Source of the DNA: Neoroseomonas alkaliterrae
GTDB taxonomy: Bacteria; Pseudomonadota; Alphaproteobacteria; Acetobacterales; Acetobacteraceae
NCBI RefSeq assembly: GCF_014199195.1
Contig: NZ_JACIJE010000011.1
Span: forward strand, 62,001 to 126,000
Direction of reading: 5' to 3'
DNA: 64,000 nucleotides
Shown here: positions 45,980 to 55,279 of the stretch, piece after piece
Layout: each line of letters starts with the position of its first letter
Position numbering within the stretch: the first letter of the stretch is position 1
The notes under the pieces: generated by a model
Seen by the model: the letters and a program-made list of their open reading frames with translations, nothing else
The model's database searches: none
What the model was told of the DNA's origin: nothing
Translations under genes and position numbers: made by a program

Positions 45980-46276
45980 ATGGACCGACGCCTTGCGCGC
46001 CATGCCACGGCGATGGCGCGCGCCTGTTTCCTTTCCATCGCGGTGGCGCTGACGGCCGCCGGCGCCGCCTCGGCGCAGCCGGCGCCGCGCCGCGAGCCGC
46101 CGCCCGCCTCCGGCTTCGCCTGCGGCACCAAGCGATACTGCACGCAGATGACGAGCTGCGCCGAGGCGATGTTCCATTTCCAGGTCTGCGGCCTGCGCAG
46201 GCTCGACGGCGACCAGGACGCCGTGCCCTGCGAGCGGCTCTGCGGCCAGGGGCGCGGCTCGACACGCCGCCGCTGA
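45980..46276 (+). CDS. Small secreted Excalibur-domain protein
   Basis: A 98-residue exported protein. The signal is ARACFLSIAVALTAAGAASA; the mature C-terminal part has CGTKRYCTQMTSCAEAMFHF and CGLRRLDGDQDAVPCERLC, the Excalibur calcium-binding fold with six cysteines and a DGDQD acidic loop. It probably acts in the periplasm or cell envelope. Its role is unknown. Confidence 0.85.
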   Translation: MDRRLARHATAMARACFLSIAVALTAAGAASAQPAPRREPPPASGFACGTKRYCTQMTSCAEAMFHFQVCGLRRLDGDQDAVPCERLCGQGRGSTRRR

Positions 46277-46314
46277 ACCCCTATCGGCGGGGAAACCGCC
46301 CAAGGGAGACGCCC

Positions 46315-46782
46315 ATGCCCCAGCCCGCCCATCCGGCCGCGATCAACGGCCTGACCCTCGCCCAGGCCGAGACGATCGCCGATGCCGCGCTCGCCAAGGG
46401 CCGCGCGCTCGGTCTGCTGCCGCTCTGCGTCGTGGTGCTCGATGCCGGCGGGCAGTTGAAGGTGGCCAAGCGCGAGGACGGCGCCTCGATCCTCCGGCCC
46501 GAGATCGCGACGGGCAAGGCCTTTGGCGCGCTCGCCATGGGCTTCGGCACGCGGGAACTCGCCCGCCGCGCCCAGGCGGTGCCGGGCTTCACCAATGCGC
46601 TGTCGGACCTGACCGGCGGCAGGGCGGTGCCCGTGCAGGGCGGCGTGCTGGTGCGCGACACCGACAACGTGCTGCTCGGCGCCGTCGGCATCAGCGGCGA
46701 TGCCTCGCCCAAGGACGAGGAATGCTGCATCGCCGGCATCGAGGCCGCGGGCCTGCTCGCCGACACGGGCGACCCGGCCTGA
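46315..46782 (+). CDS. GlcG/HbpS-family heme-degrading-like protein
   Basis: A 155-residue protein of the GlcG/HbpS family: LTLAQAETIADAALAKG at the N-terminus, CVVVLDAGGQLKVAKREDGA (about 42-61), and VLLGAVGISGDASPKDEECCIAGI near the end. No signal peptide is present. Members bind heme or are encoded with glycolate or other oxidase genes. A CAAGGGAG ribosome site precedes ATG 46315. Confidence 0.88.
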   Translation: MPQPAHPAAINGLTLAQAETIADAALAKGRALGLLPLCVVVLDAGGQLKVAKREDGASILRPEIATGKAFGALAMGFGTRELARRAQAVPGFTNALSDLTGGRAVPVQGGVLVRDTDNVLLGAVGISGDASPKDEECCIAGIEAAGLLADTGDPA

Positions 46783-46843
46783 GGGGACGGCGGCACAACC
46801 CCGGAAGCGTGAGCGGCGTGGCATCGGCAGCGCAACCGGAAGG

Positions 46844-47161
46844 ACGATCGCGAGGCGCTTCACCCTCCGGCCCCGCCCCGCCGCGGCGCCGGTCCTCGCC
46901 GGCGGCCTCGCCGCCCGCGACGTGATGGACCGCCAGCAAGGTGACCCGCCGGGCAGCACGCTCGGCGGCGCCACCGACCGGGTGCTCGGCACCAACACGT
47001 CCGGCGCCTCTGCGCAGCAGCGCGACGGCAGGCGCAGCAAACCCGCCGGCACGGCGCTCGAACGCGCGGCCGGCGCGCAGCCGGCGCCACGCCGCTACCC
47101 GGACGCACCCGGCCTCCGAGGCGCGGGCATGGGGTCGCGCGGCCGTGCCGCTCGGGCGTGA
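46844..47161 (+). pseudogene. Possible degraded small secreted-protein gene
   Basis: This frame lies in the 522-bp gap before argD. From ACG 46844 it reads TIARRFTLRP, then [21 protein letters not shown] and [21 protein letters not shown]. The GNPPGT...A.DR.LGTN pattern with a second repeat ([10 protein letters not shown]) resembles small exported repeat proteins of Acetobacteraceae. The apparent start is ACG rather than ATG and the signal peptide is proline-rich, so it may be dead; a GTG/ATG pair near 46921 could rescue a short cytosolic form. Confidence 0.3.
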
Positions 47162-47304
47162 CGATTCAGCCACGGCTGGCCCGGCCCCGCCGTGCGGCCT
47201 TTCGCAGCCGCGCCGTTTCCGGCATTGTCCTCGCTTTCCCTCGCGCCGGCACCGCGATGGTCGCGCCTGCCCGCGCGGGGGAAGCAAGCGGAGAGTGGTT
47301 TCCC

Positions 47305-48507
47305 GTGATCCCCGCCCTGATGCCGACCTACAACCGCGCCGACCTCGCCTTCGAGCGGGGCGAGGGCGCGCGCCTGTGGACGGTGGACGGGCGACGATTC
47401 CTCGATTTCGGCGCGGGCATCGCCACCTCCAGCATCGGCCACGCCCATCCGCACCTGACCAAGGCCATCGCCGAGCAGGCGGCGCGGGTGATGCATGTCT
47501 CGAACCTCTACCGCATCCCGGAGGCCGAGCGCCTCGCCGCGCGGCATGTCGAGAACTCCTTCGCCGACAGCGTGTTCTTCGGGAACTCCGGTGCGGAGGC
47601 GAACGAGGGCATGATCAAGGCCGTCCGCAAGTATCACGCGGAGACCGGCCACCCCGAGCGCTACGAGATCATCTGCTTCGAGGGCGCCTTCCACGGCCGC
47701 ACGCTGGCGACGCTGGCCGCGACCGGCAACGAGAAGTACCTCGCCGGCTTCGGCCCGCCGGTGGACGGCTTCCAGCACGTGCCCTTCGACAACATGAACG
47801 CGCTGCGATCGGCCATCAGCGAGAAGACCGCCGGCATCATGATCGAGCCGGTGCAGGGCGAGGGCGGCGTGCGCCCCTGCCCCGACCGCTTCCTGCAGGA
47901 GATCCGAGCGGTCTGCGACGAATACGGGCTGCTGATGGCGCTCGACGAGGTGCAGTCCGGCATGGGGCGCACCGGCAAGCTCTGGGCCCATCAGTGGGCC
48001 GGGATCGAGCCCGACGTCATGTCGGCGGCCAAGGGCATCGCCGGCGGCTTCCCGCTCGGCGCGGTCTTCGCGAAGGAGAAGGTCGCGCAGTACCTCAAGC
48101 CCGGCACGCATGGCTCGACCTATGGCGGCAATCCGCTCGCCTGCGCGGCGGGCAACGCGGTGCTCGACGTCATCCTGGCGCCGGGCTTCCTCGAGGGCGT
48201 GCAGCGCGTCGCCGCGCATCTCTGGCGCGGCCTCGAAGGCCTCGCGGCGAAGCACCCCTCCGTCGTGGAGGGCGTGCGCGGCCGCGGCCTTCTCGTCGGC
48301 CTCAAGCTCAAGCCGGAGGTCAGCAACGGCGACATGCAGGCCGCCGCGGTGGCGGAGGGGCTGCTGACGGTGGCGGCGGGGATGAACGTGCTGCGGCTCG
48401 CGCCGCCGCTCATCATCACCGAGGCCGAGGCGGACGAGGCGGTGGAGCTGCTCGACCGCGCCTGCCGCCGCATGACGCCCTCGACCGCGAAGGTGGCGGC
48501 GCAGTGA
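47305..48507 (+). CDS. argD: Acetylornithine aminotransferase
   Basis: A 400-residue class III PLP aminotransferase. [15 protein letters not shown] (about 91-105), the [12 protein letters not shown] loop (about 213-224) and the PLP lysine K243 in [14 protein letters not shown] are present. GTG 47305 gives the usual start [20 protein letters not shown] and has GGAGAG nine bases upstream; ATG 47320 is the alternative. It overlaps argF by four bases. It converts N-acetylglutamate semialdehyde to acetylornithine. Confidence 0.95.
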   Translation: MIPALMPTYNRADLAFERGEGARLWTVDGRRFLDFGAGIATSSIGHAHPHLTKAIAEQAARVMHVSNLYRIPEAERLAARHVENSFADSVFFGNSGAEANEGMIKAVRKYHAETGHPERYEIICFEGAFHGRTLATLAATGNEKYLAGFGPPVDGFQHVPFDNMNALRSAISEKTAGIMIEPVQGEGGVRPCPDRFLQEIRAVCDEYGLLMALDEVQSGMGRTGKLWAHQWAGIEPDVMSAAKGIAGGFPLGAVFAKEKVAQYLKPGTHGSTYGGNPLACAAGNAVLDVILAPGFLEGVQRVAAHLWRGLEGLAAKHPSVVEGVRGRGLLVGLKLKPEVSNGDMQAAAVAEGLLTVAAGMNVLRLAPPLIITEAEADEAVELLDRACRRMTPSTAKVAAQ

Positions 48508-49454
48508 GTGCCGTGCTGAAGCCTGTCAGCGGGGGGCCGAGCGCCCCCCGCCACTTCCTCGAGATCATGGATTTCGACGCCGCCACGCTGCGGCGCATGC
48601 TCGACCTCGGCGCCCGCGCCAAGCGCGGGGAGGTGACGGGCCGCCCGCTCGCCGGCAAGACGGTGGCGCTGATCTTCGAGAAGCCCTCGACGCGCACCCG
48701 CGTCTCCTTCGAGGTCGGCATCCGCCAGCTCGGCGGGGATGTGGTCGTGCTGTCCTCGAGGGACATGCAGCTCGGCCGCGGCGAGACGCCGAAGGACACC
48801 GCGCGCGTCCTCTCGCGCTACGTGGACGCGGTGATGCTGCGCACCGACGACGTGCGCAAGATCCGCGAGCTCGCGGAACACGCGACCATCCCGGTGATCA
48901 ACGGCCTGACGGACGTCTCCCACCCCTGCCAGATCATGGCCGACGTGATGACCTTCGAGGAACATCGCGGCCCCATCGCCGGCCAGGTCGTGGCCTGGAC
49001 GGGGGATGGCAACAATGTCGCGCAATCCTTCATCCAGGCCGCGGCGCGCTTCGACTTCACGCTGCGGATCGCGACGCCGCCGGAGCTCGCCCCGCCGCCC
49101 GCCCTCATCGAATGGGCCCGCGGGCAGGGCGCGCGCATCGAGCTGACCAACGACCCCGCCGCGGCGGTGAAGGGCGCGCGCTGCGTCGTCACCGATGCCT
49201 GGGTCTCCATGTCGGACGAGAAGGAGGGCCGGGCGCCGCAGCGGCACAACCTGCTCGCGCCCTATCAGCTCAACGCCGCGCTGCTGGCCAAGGCCGCGCC
49301 GGATGCCATCGTCATGCACTGCCTGCCCGCCCATCGCGGGGAGGAGATCACCGACGAGGTGATGGACGGCCCGCAATCGGTGGTGTTCGACGAGGCAGAG
49401 AACCGGCTGCACGCGCAGAAGGGCGTGCTGCTCTGGGCGCTCGCGGGCGGCTGA
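48504..49454 (+). CDS. argF: Ornithine carbamoyltransferase
   Basis: A 316-residue transcarbamoylase starting with GTG, coupled to argD by a GTGA overlap. The carbamoyl-phosphate loop [15 protein letters not shown] (about 57-71), [14 protein letters not shown], and the ornithine-binding [16 protein letters not shown] motif are intact. It forms citrulline from ornithine. The argD-argF-hslO order is common in alphaproteobacteria. Confidence 0.96.
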   Translation: MSAVLKPVSGGPSAPRHFLEIMDFDAATLRRMLDLGARAKRGEVTGRPLAGKTVALIFEKPSTRTRVSFEVGIRQLGGDVVVLSSRDMQLGRGETPKDTARVLSRYVDAVMLRTDDVRKIRELAEHATIPVINGLTDVSHPCQIMADVMTFEEHRGPIAGQVVAWTGDGNNVAQSFIQAAARFDFTLRIATPPELAPPPALIEWARGQGARIELTNDPAAAVKGARCVVTDAWVSMSDEKEGRAPQRHNLLAPYQLNAALLAKAAPDAIVMHCLPAHRGEEITDEVMDGPQSVVFDEAENRLHAQKGVLLWALAGG

Positions 49455-49523
49455 AGCCGCGCCCCGGAGGGAACGCGGCGGCGCCCCCTCGCTGCCGCCC
49501 CCGGCCTGCCCTATCTAGGTCCC

Positions 49524-50498
49524 GTGTCCAGCCCCACCGATCCTTCCCGCACGCCCGACTTCCTCAACCATGACCGCCCGCCGGTGCCCGATCTCGTGGT
49601 GCCGCGCGGCGTGCAGCCCTTCCACCTGCACCATAAGCCGGTGCGCGGGCGGCTGGTGCGGCTTGGGCCCCTCGCCGATGCGCTGCTGACCCGGCACGAG
49701 AACCACCCCGCCGTCACCAGGCTGGCCGGCGAGGCGCTGGCGCTGACGGCCGGCCTCGCGGCGGCGCTGAAGTTCCGCGGCTCCTTCTCCCTCCAGGCCA
49801 AGGGCGACGGGCCGGTGCCCATGCTGCTCGCCGACTGCACCGATGGCGGGGCGCTGCGCGGCTATGCGCGGCCCGATGCCGCGCGCTTCGCCGCCCTGCT
49901 GGAGGAGGAGGCCTCGCCCTCCGCCGCCCGGCTGCTCGGCAAGGGATACCTCGCCTTCACCTGCGACCAGGGCCCGGAGATGGACCGCTACCAGGGCATC
50001 GTCGCGATCGAGGGCGAGAGCCTCACCGCCATGACCGGCAGCTATTTCCGCACCTCGGAACAGCTCGCGACCCATGTCCACCTCGCCTGCGCCCCGACCC
50101 CGGCGGGCTGGCGCGCGGGCGCGCTGATCCTCGAACGGGTTGCGGGCGAAGGCGGCATCGCTGCCGGCATGGATGCCGAGGCGCAGGACGAGGCCTGGCG
50201 CACCGCCGTCGCGCTCGCCGCCACCCTCACCGATGCCGAGCTGCTCGACGACGCGCTGCCCGGGGAGAGGCTGCTGCACCGGCTTTTCGCGCTGGAGGGG
50301 CTTGCCCTCGACCGCGCCCGCGCCCTCTCCTACGGCTGCCGTTGCTCGCGCGCGCGGCTCGCGGGCGTGCTGTCCGGCTTCGGGGCGGAGGACCTCGACC
50401 ACATGGCCGAGGAGGGGACCATCACCATGACCTGCGAGTTCTGCAACCTGGGCTTCCGCTTCGACCGCGCGGAGATCCGCGGCGCGGCGCAGGGCTGA
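49524..50498 (+). CDS. hslO: Redox-regulated chaperone Hsp33
   Basis: A 324-residue holdase. The C-terminal zinc centre is complete: YGCRCSRARL then MTCEFCNLGF, the C-X-C and C-X2-C pairs that release zinc on oxidation. Substrate-binding core segments include FSLQAKGDGPVPMLLADC and GKGYLAFTCDQG. GTG 49524 is the start. It lies 69 bp after argF and is probably co-transcribed. Confidence 0.94.
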   Translation: MSSPTDPSRTPDFLNHDRPPVPDLVVPRGVQPFHLHHKPVRGRLVRLGPLADALLTRHENHPAVTRLAGEALALTAGLAAALKFRGSFSLQAKGDGPVPMLLADCTDGGALRGYARPDAARFAALLEEEASPSAARLLGKGYLAFTCDQGPEMDRYQGIVAIEGESLTAMTGSYFRTSEQLATHVHLACAPTPAGWRAGALILERVAGEGGIAAGMDAEAQDEAWRTAVALAATLTDAELLDDALPGERLLHRLFALEGLALDRARALSYGCRCSRARLAGVLSGFGAEDLDHMAEEGTITMTCEFCNLGFRFDRAEIRGAAQG

Positions 50499-50503
50499 GG
50501 GCC

Positions 50504-51139
50504 ATGGCGCTGCCGCGACGCGCCGCGCTCGGCGCCCTTCTCGCCACCGCCGCCTGCGGCGGGCGGCAGGAACCGCCGCCGGCACCGGCGCGCCCGCCCT
50601 CCTATGCCCATCTGACCCCGCTGCGCCTTGCCGTCGCGCGCATCGAGGTCATCCCCCCGACCGACCCGGCCGCCACGCGCACCATGCCGCCCGCGCCGCT
50701 CGCCCCGGCGGAGGTGGTGCGGATCATGGCCGAGGACCGGCTCTCCGCGGCCGGCGGGCCCGGCCATGCCCGCTTCCTGACCCGGGCCGCGACGCTGACG
50801 CGCGAGACCACCGCGGCCGGCGGCGTCTTCACCTCCGGCAGCGAGCGCATCACCTGCATCATGCGCTGCCGCCTCGAGGTCCTGACCGAGGAGGGCGGCC
50901 CGGCCGGCTTCGCCGAGGCCGAGGTCCGCCGCACCGCGGTGCGCCCCATGGGCAGCCCGGCCGAGCGCGCCCGCGCCGCCGAGGAGGTCGTGCGCCAGGC
51001 CGGGGACGAGCTGAATGTCGAGTTCGAGTTCCAGCTCCGCCGCAACCTGCGCGCGCTGATCCTGCCCCCGCCCGGCGCGGCGCCCGCCGGGACGCCGGGC
51101 GAGGGAACGCCCGCGCCGGTGATCGAGCCTGCCGGCTGA
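50504..51139 (+). CDS. Hypothetical lipoprotein
   Basis: A 211-residue predicted lipoprotein: lipobox LLATAAC ends the signal RRAALGALLATAAC. The mature protein has LRLAVARIEVIPPTDP, two cysteines at ITCIMRC and a long helix near 155-175, ending in a proline-rich tail. It resembles small outer-membrane-associated lipoproteins of alphaproteobacteria; no named family. It starts five bases after hslO. The dispersed repeat begins three bases after its stop. Confidence 0.7.
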   Translation: MALPRRAALGALLATAACGGRQEPPPAPARPPSYAHLTPLRLAVARIEVIPPTDPAATRTMPPAPLAPAEVVRIMAEDRLSAAGGPGHARFLTRAATLTRETTAAGGVFTSGSERITCIMRCRLEVLTEEGGPAGFAEAEVRRTAVRPMGSPAERARAAEEVVRQAGDELNVEFEFQLRRNLRALILPPPGAAPAGTPGEGTPAPVIEPAG

Positions 51140-51141
51140 TG

Positions 51142-51263
51142 CCAGCGGGCGAAAGGTTTGACCTTTCGCCCTCTGGCGCGGCGCGCGGGGCTGGTGGGGC
51201 AGCCGCGCGCGGAACCAAATCCTGCTACCTTGCGGACAAAAGTTGATCCTTTGTCCGCAGGGT
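51142..51263. repeat. Two-hairpin dispersed repeat element, copy 2
   Basis: This is the reverse complement of the 23675-23805 element. A 16-bp inverted repeat with one mismatch (51142-51157 and 51161-51176), the core (51180-51224, 44 of 45 bases identical to copy 1), and a 14-bp hairpin with one G-T-type pair (51227-51240 and 51250-51263) follow in that order. In the first hairpin an A-T pair of copy 1 is C-G here, a compensatory change. It lies between the lipoprotein stop and ridA. Confidence 0.88.
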
Positions 51264-51286
51264 CTGAGCCCGAGGAAGGAACCGCC

Positions 51287-51676
51287 ATGTCCCGCGTGAG
51301 CCTCTCCAACCCGCCCGGCGCGCCGCAGCCTGCCTCGCGCTATTCGCAGGCCGCCCTGATCGAGGGGGAGGGCCGGCGGCTCGTGCTCTCCGGCCAGGTG
51401 GGCGTGCGGCCCGACGGCAGCACGGTCGAGGATCCGGTCGCGCAGATCGACCAGGCGCTGGCCAATCTCGGCGCGCTGCTCGCGGCCCATGGCATGGGGC
51501 CTGCCAACATCGTGAAGGTCACGGTGTTCCTGACCGACGCCGCCCTGATCGGCCCCTGGCGGGCGAAGCGCGACGCCTTCATGCAGGGCCACGCCCCGGC
51601 CAGCACGCTGCTGATCGTGGCCGGCCTCGCCAGCCCTGCCTTCAAGGTCGAGGTGGAGGCCGAGGCGGTCGCCTGA
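51287..51676 (+). CDS. RidA-family protein
   Basis: A 129-residue Rid-family protein (imine/enamine deaminase or relative). It has RLVLSGQVGVRPDGSTVEDP, QIDQALANLGALLAAHGM and IVKVTVFLTDAA, then the family end VEVEAEAVA. AGGAAGGA eight bases upstream supports ATG 51287. The dispersed repeat lies directly in front, so it may sit in the leader of this gene. A 256-bp gap after it (51677-51932) shows nothing I recognise. Confidence 0.85.
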   Translation: MSRVSLSNPPGAPQPASRYSQAALIEGEGRRLVLSGQVGVRPDGSTVEDPVAQIDQALANLGALLAAHGMGPANIVKVTVFLTDAALIGPWRAKRDAFMQGHAPASTLLIVAGLASPAFKVEVEAEAVA

Positions 51677-51932
51677 GCGCGGGTGGAGGGGACTCCGGCC
51701 CGTCGTCCACCAGGCATCCGGCCGCAGCCGTCCCGTCAGCCCCGCGAGCGGCAGGCGCAGGAAACGCGCGTGGGCCGGTGCGGCGGATCGAGGCCCCCGC
51801 AGGCAGGCGCGCGAGCGCGCAACCCTCGCCGGGTGCGGCCGGAACCCGGCTGCGGCCTGCCGCTGGCATCGCATCGCGGCCGGCCGGAACGGGCCAATCC
51901 CGCGCCCGGCGCGCGACGGCGCCCGTCGCCCC

Positions 51933-52952
51933 CTACCAGCGGCCTTCCAGGGGCGACCGCGCGAGCGGGCCCAGCCGCACCGGCTCGGGCGGCTCGAAGC
52001 CCTCGTTCTCCGGCACCAGCGCGGCCCCCGTCTCCTGCCCGAAGGCGACGACGGATTTCAGGCCCGCAAGCGTCGCCGAACCCGCCTTGGCGGGACGGTC
52101 GCCATACCATTCGAACCAGGGCAGCCCGGCGCGGGCGTAGTCCGCCGCGGTGGGCGGGACGGTCGGCGGCGCCTCCCCGGCGATGGCCTGCCAGGCGAGG
52201 CTGTTGGCCAGATGCACGAAGCAGCGGGAGCGCGCGGAAAGGTCCCAGGCATCGGGCCGCTCCTGCGCCTCGGCGATGCTCTGGACGATCGAGCCGCCGG
52301 GGGCGAGGCCCATGTCCGACAGCACGCAAGCGCGCACGCTGGAGGCCGAGGCCATGATGCTGGTGGTGCACTCCTCGGTTTCCCAGCGCCGCCGTTCGGC
52401 CAGCCGCGCCTCCCACAGCGCCGCCTTCAGCGGATGGGCGAGCAACTGCACCCCGCCATGCTCGGCCCGGCCGGTGATCTGCTCCTCGGCGGTCGCGCCC
52501 GCGCCGAGCGGCATGGCGACGAACTGCCGCACCACACCCTTCTCCACGCAGAAGCCATCGAGCCAGGGCTGGCCGGGCACCTCGACATAGTCCTGGTCCT
52601 CGAAATCCGGCGCATTGTCCCAGGGCTTGCCGTTGACGGCGTTCACCTTGCCCGCCGCGACCTTGAGCAGGAAGGGATAGCCGCTCGGCGAGGAGAAGTT
52701 CAGCCAGCACGCCTCGGCCTGCCACATCGGCATCGCCACCCCGCCGCGGCGCTTCCAGCCCGCGGGCAGGCGCGCGGGGTCGAGGTCATCCACCGCGCGC
52801 AGCGGGAAGCGGCCGAGGCCGGGCGGCAGGAAGTGCCGACGGCCATCGTCGGGGACGCGCAGCGTGCGCTGGAACTCCACCCGCAGCACGGCGTCGGGGT
52901 GGATCTCGGGGAACGCGAAGACCAGCACGTCGCGGTCGAGGCCAAGGGCCAT
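51933..52952 (-). CDS. Conserved protein of unknown function, second gene of XRE cassette
   Basis: A 339-residue cytoplasmic-looking protein without signal or membrane helices. Distinctive segments are MPMWQAEACWLNF, GYPFLLKVAAGKVNAVNGKPW, QDYVEVPGQPWLDGFCVEKGVVRQFVAMPLG, TAEEQITGRAEHGGVQLL and SDMGLAPGGSI. Tryptophan and conserved GxxW patterns suggest an enzyme or beta-rich fold. I believe similar proteins exist in actinobacteria and myxobacteria but no function is known to me. GGAAGG lies eight bases before the ATG. It follows the XRE gene by 19 bp. Confidence 0.75.
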   Translation of the reverse strand: MALGLDRDVLVFAFPEIHPDAVLRVEFQRTLRVPDDGRRHFLPPGLGRFPLRAVDDLDPARLPAGWKRRGGVAMPMWQAEACWLNFSSPSGYPFLLKVAAGKVNAVNGKPWDNAPDFEDQDYVEVPGQPWLDGFCVEKGVVRQFVAMPLGAGATAEEQITGRAEHGGVQLLAHPLKAALWEARLAERRRWETEECTTSIMASASSVRACVLSDMGLAPGGSIVQSIAEAQERPDAWDLSARSRCFVHLANSLAWQAIAGEAPPTVPPTAADYARAGLPWFEWYGDRPAKAGSATLAGLKSVVAFGQETGAALVPENEGFEPPEPVRLGPLARSPLEGRW

Positions 52953-52971
52953 GGCGGTGTCCTTCCCGTGG

Positions 52972-53346
52972 TTACCAGTCCCCGTCGCGGATGCGGCGGA
53001 GGGTTCGTTGCAGTTCGGGCTCGGGCAGGTCGCGCAGGGCGCGCACGGCCTCGGCCAGGGCGGGGCGGGCGAGCAGGGCGGCGGTCACGTCCTCCGCCAC
53101 CCGGCCCGCGAGCGGGAGCAGCGCCTCGGCATCGAGGCCGAGATCGGCCGCGAGGGCGCGCAGGAAGGCCTCGGTCGGCCGCTGCGCGCCGCGTTCGACG
53201 AGCGAGAGATAGGCCGCCGAGACGCCGAGCCGGCCGGCGACGGCGCGGACGGAGAAGCGGCGCGGCTCCTCCGCCGCCCGGGCCAGCCGGGCACGGCGGA
53301 GGCGCTCGCCGAGGCCGTCCGTGGCGGGGCCGGTTTCGCTGCTCAC
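52972..53346 (-). CDS. XRE-family regulator, first gene of a two-gene cassette
   Basis: A 124-residue regulator with one HTH domain: LGERLRRARLARA, then FSVRAVAGRLGVSAAYLSLVERGAQRPTEAFLRALAADLGL (about 31-71). The rest is helical. The start is GTG 53346; the protein has no internal methionine. The -10 hexamer TAGTTA ends six bases before this GTG, so the mRNA would be leaderless. It is followed by the unknown 339-residue protein. Confidence 0.85.
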   Translation of the reverse strand: MSSETGPATDGLGERLRRARLARAAEEPRRFSVRAVAGRLGVSAAYLSLVERGAQRPTEAFLRALAADLGLDAEALLPLAGRVAEDVTAALLARPALAEAVRALRDLPEPELQRTLRRIRDGDW

Positions 53347-53381
53347 AAGTGTTAACTAGACACTTGACATCACAATGTCAA
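53347..53381 (-). promoter_or_regulatory. Sigma70-like promoter with two overlapping palindromes
   Basis: On the minus strand TTGACA (53381-53376) and TAGTTA (53358-53353) are separated by exactly 17 bp. Two palindromes overlie them: AAGTGT-N7-ACACTT (53347-53365) over the -10 and TTGACAT-N4-ATGTCAA (53364-53381) over the -35. This stretch is much richer in A/T than its surroundings. The XRE protein is the likely repressor. Confidence 0.75.
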
Positions 53382-53382
53382 G

Positions 53383-53408
53383 AAAAGGGCCCGGCCGAGC
53401 CGGGCCCT
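53383..53408 (-). terminator. Intrinsic terminator after folE
   Basis: A perfect 10-bp stem AGGGCCCGGC / GCCGGGCCCT with a 3-base loop is followed on the minus strand by TTTT, the classical rho-independent form, 18 bp after the folE stop. The T-run directly abuts the TTGACA of the XRE promoter, so the downstream cassette is insulated from folE transcription. Confidence 0.8.
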
Positions 53409-53425
53409 GGCGGCCGGCGCGGGGC

Positions 53426-54070
53426 TCAGCCCTCCCCGCCCGCGCCGCGGCCGCCCTGGATCATCGCCATGAACTCCCGCCGGGTGGAGGCATCGTCGCG
53501 GAAGGCGCCGAGCATGCGGGAGGTCACCATGGACACGCCGGTCTTGTGCACGCCGCGCGTCGTCATGCACTGGTGCACCGCCTCGATCACCACGGCCACG
53601 CCCTTGGGCTTGAGCACGTCGTTGATGACGTTCGCGACCTGCGCGGTCATCTTCTCCTGGATCTGCAGCCGCTTGCCGTAGGCCTCGACCACGCGGGCGA
53701 GCTTGCTGATGCCGACCACGCGCCCGTTCGGCAGGTAGCCGACATGCGCCTTGCCGATGATGGGGCACATGTGGTGCTCGCACATGCTCTCGACGCGGAT
53801 GTCGCGCAGCACGACCATCTCGTCATAGCCCTCGACCTCCTCGAAGGAACGGGCGAGCAGCTCGACCGGGTCCTCCTCGTAGCCGCAGAACCATTCGCGG
53901 TAGGCCTTGGCGACGCGCTTGGGCGTGTCGATCAGCCCCTCGCGGTTCGGGTCGTCGCCGGCCCAGAGAAGCAGGGTGCGGATGGCCGCCTCGGCCTCGT
54001 CCTGGGTCGGGCGCGGGAGGGTGGAGGCCTTGTCGTCCGCGGGGCTCGAAGCGGGCAGGTGGATGTTCAC
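53426..54070 (-). CDS. folE: GTP cyclohydrolase I
   Basis: A 214-residue enzyme making dihydroneopterin triphosphate for folate. Zinc ligands sit in [21 protein letters not shown], and EVVHQCM-type [16 protein letters not shown] supplies the third cysteine. GTG 54070 (start NIHLPASS) has GGAAAG upstream; the frame continues another 35 codons without homology. It lies head-to-tail downstream of apaG on the same strand, 112 bp away. Confidence 0.95.
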   Translation of the reverse strand: MNIHLPASSPADDKASTLPRPTQDEAEAAIRTLLLWAGDDPNREGLIDTPKRVAKAYREWFCGYEEDPVELLARSFEEVEGYDEMVVLRDIRVESMCEHHMCPIIGKAHVGYLPNGRVVGISKLARVVEAYGKRLQIQEKMTAQVANVINDVLKPKGVAVVIEAVHQCMTTRGVHKTGVSMVTSRMLGAFRDDASTRREFMAMIQGGRGAGGEG

Positions 54071-54182
54071 GGGGATCGTCTTTCCAAGGGCGCGGGGCGC
54101 CGGGCGTTGAACCGTGCCGGCGCATGACGGCGCCTTCCTCTTGCCGGGATGTGGGGGCATGCGCGGGGCGCGCAAGCCGCCG

Positions 54183-54596
54183 TCAGTGGAAGCGGCCGGA
54201 GGGCTGGTGCGGGCTGTCGAGGCTGAAGGCCGGGATCTCCGCGTCGAAGGCCTCGCCGCTTTCGGTCACCACCATGTGATAGGCGCCATGCATGAAGCCC
54301 GAGGCGGTGGGAAGCGGCGTGCCGGAGGTGTATTCGAAGCGCCCGCCGGGTTCGAGCACCGGCTGTTCGCCGATCACGCCGGCGCCATGGACCGTCTGGG
54401 TGCGGCCGAGCGCGTCGGTGATGTGCCAAGTGCGGCGCAGCAGTTGCACCGTCTCCCGACCCAGATTGGCGATCTCGACGCGATAGGCCCAGACGAACTG
54501 ACCACGCTCGGGTTCCGACTGGTCGGCGAGGTAGAAGGCGCGCACCGAGACGCGGATGTTCCGCGTGGTCGCGCTGAACTCGTCCCTGCTTGCCAT
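54183..54596 (-). CDS. apaG: ApaG protein
   Basis: A 137-residue fibronectin-III-like beta-sandwich protein. [29 protein letters not shown] and [36 protein letters not shown] carry the ApaG hallmarks, including the glycine-rich GxGxxGxxP loop. ApaG is linked to Co2+/Mg2+ efflux and diadenosine tetraphosphate levels but its activity is unclear. ATG 54596 begins [11 protein letters not shown]. Confidence 0.95.
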   Translation of the reverse strand: MASRDEFSATTRNIRVSVRAFYLADQSEPERGQFVWAYRVEIANLGRETVQLLRRTWHITDALGRTQTVHGAGVIGEQPVLEPGGRFEYTSGTPLPTASGFMHGAYHMVVTESGEAFDAEIPAFSLDSPHQPSGRFH

Positions 54597-54659
54597 GGCG
54601 GCGTTGCTCCCCGGAGAGCCAGTCAAGCCCTTCCGGCCCCCGTTTGTCCATGGCGATGC

Positions 54660-55274
54660 TCAGCCGCCCTGGCGCATCGCCGCCGTCGCCGCGCCGGCGC
54701 CCATCAGCAGCGCGCCGCCGCCGCGGTTGAAGGCCCGCCGCACGCCCGGCCGGCGCACGGCACCCGAGAGCCGCGCGGCGAGCAGCGCATAGATCGCCGC
54801 ATTCGCCGCCGCCAGAGTCACGAAGCTCGCCACCAGCACCGCCGCCTGTGCCGGGAAGGGCCGCGCCGGGTCGAGGAACAGCGGCACGAAGGCGACGAAG
54901 AAGGCGACGGATTTCGGGTTCAGCGCCGTCACCACATAGGCGTCGCGGAAGGCGCGGCGCGCGCTGAGGGGCGGCAGCGCCCCGGCCTCGACCGGCGCGC
55001 GCCACAGCCGCAGGCCGAGCCAGACCAGATACGCCGCGCCGGCGAATTTCAGCACGGTGAACAGCGTCGCCGAGGCGGCCAGCAGCGCGCCGAGCCCGGC
55101 GAGCGAGAGCGTCATCGCCGTGAGATCCCCGAGCGCCACGCCGGCCACCAGCGGCAGCGCCGCCCGCCGCCCCGCACCGAGCGACTGGCCGATCACCAGC
55201 AGGATGGTCGGCCCGGGAATGGCGAGCATCACCGCCGTCGCGGCGAGGAAGGCGAGCCAGGTGTCGAGCGCCAC
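54660..55274 (-). CDS. LysE-family translocator
   Basis: A 204-residue amino acid exporter-like protein with about six helices. It opens FLAATAVMLAIPGPTILLVIGQSLGAGRR (about 8-36), which holds the PGP signature, and has ALNPKSVAFFVAFVPLFLDP (about 117-136). GTG 55274 is the most natural start and lies 5 bp after the metZ stop, so metZ and this gene are probably one transcript. Substrate unknown. Confidence 0.88.
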   Translation of the reverse strand: MALDTWLAFLAATAVMLAIPGPTILLVIGQSLGAGRRAALPLVAGVALGDLTAMTLSLAGLGALLAASATLFTVLKFAGAAYLVWLGLRLWRAPVEAGALPPLSARRAFRDAYVVTALNPKSVAFFVAFVPLFLDPARPFPAQAAVLVASFVTLAAANAAIYALLAARLSGAVRRPGVRRAFNRGGGALLMGAGAATAAMRQGG

Positions 55275-55279
55275 GCCGC

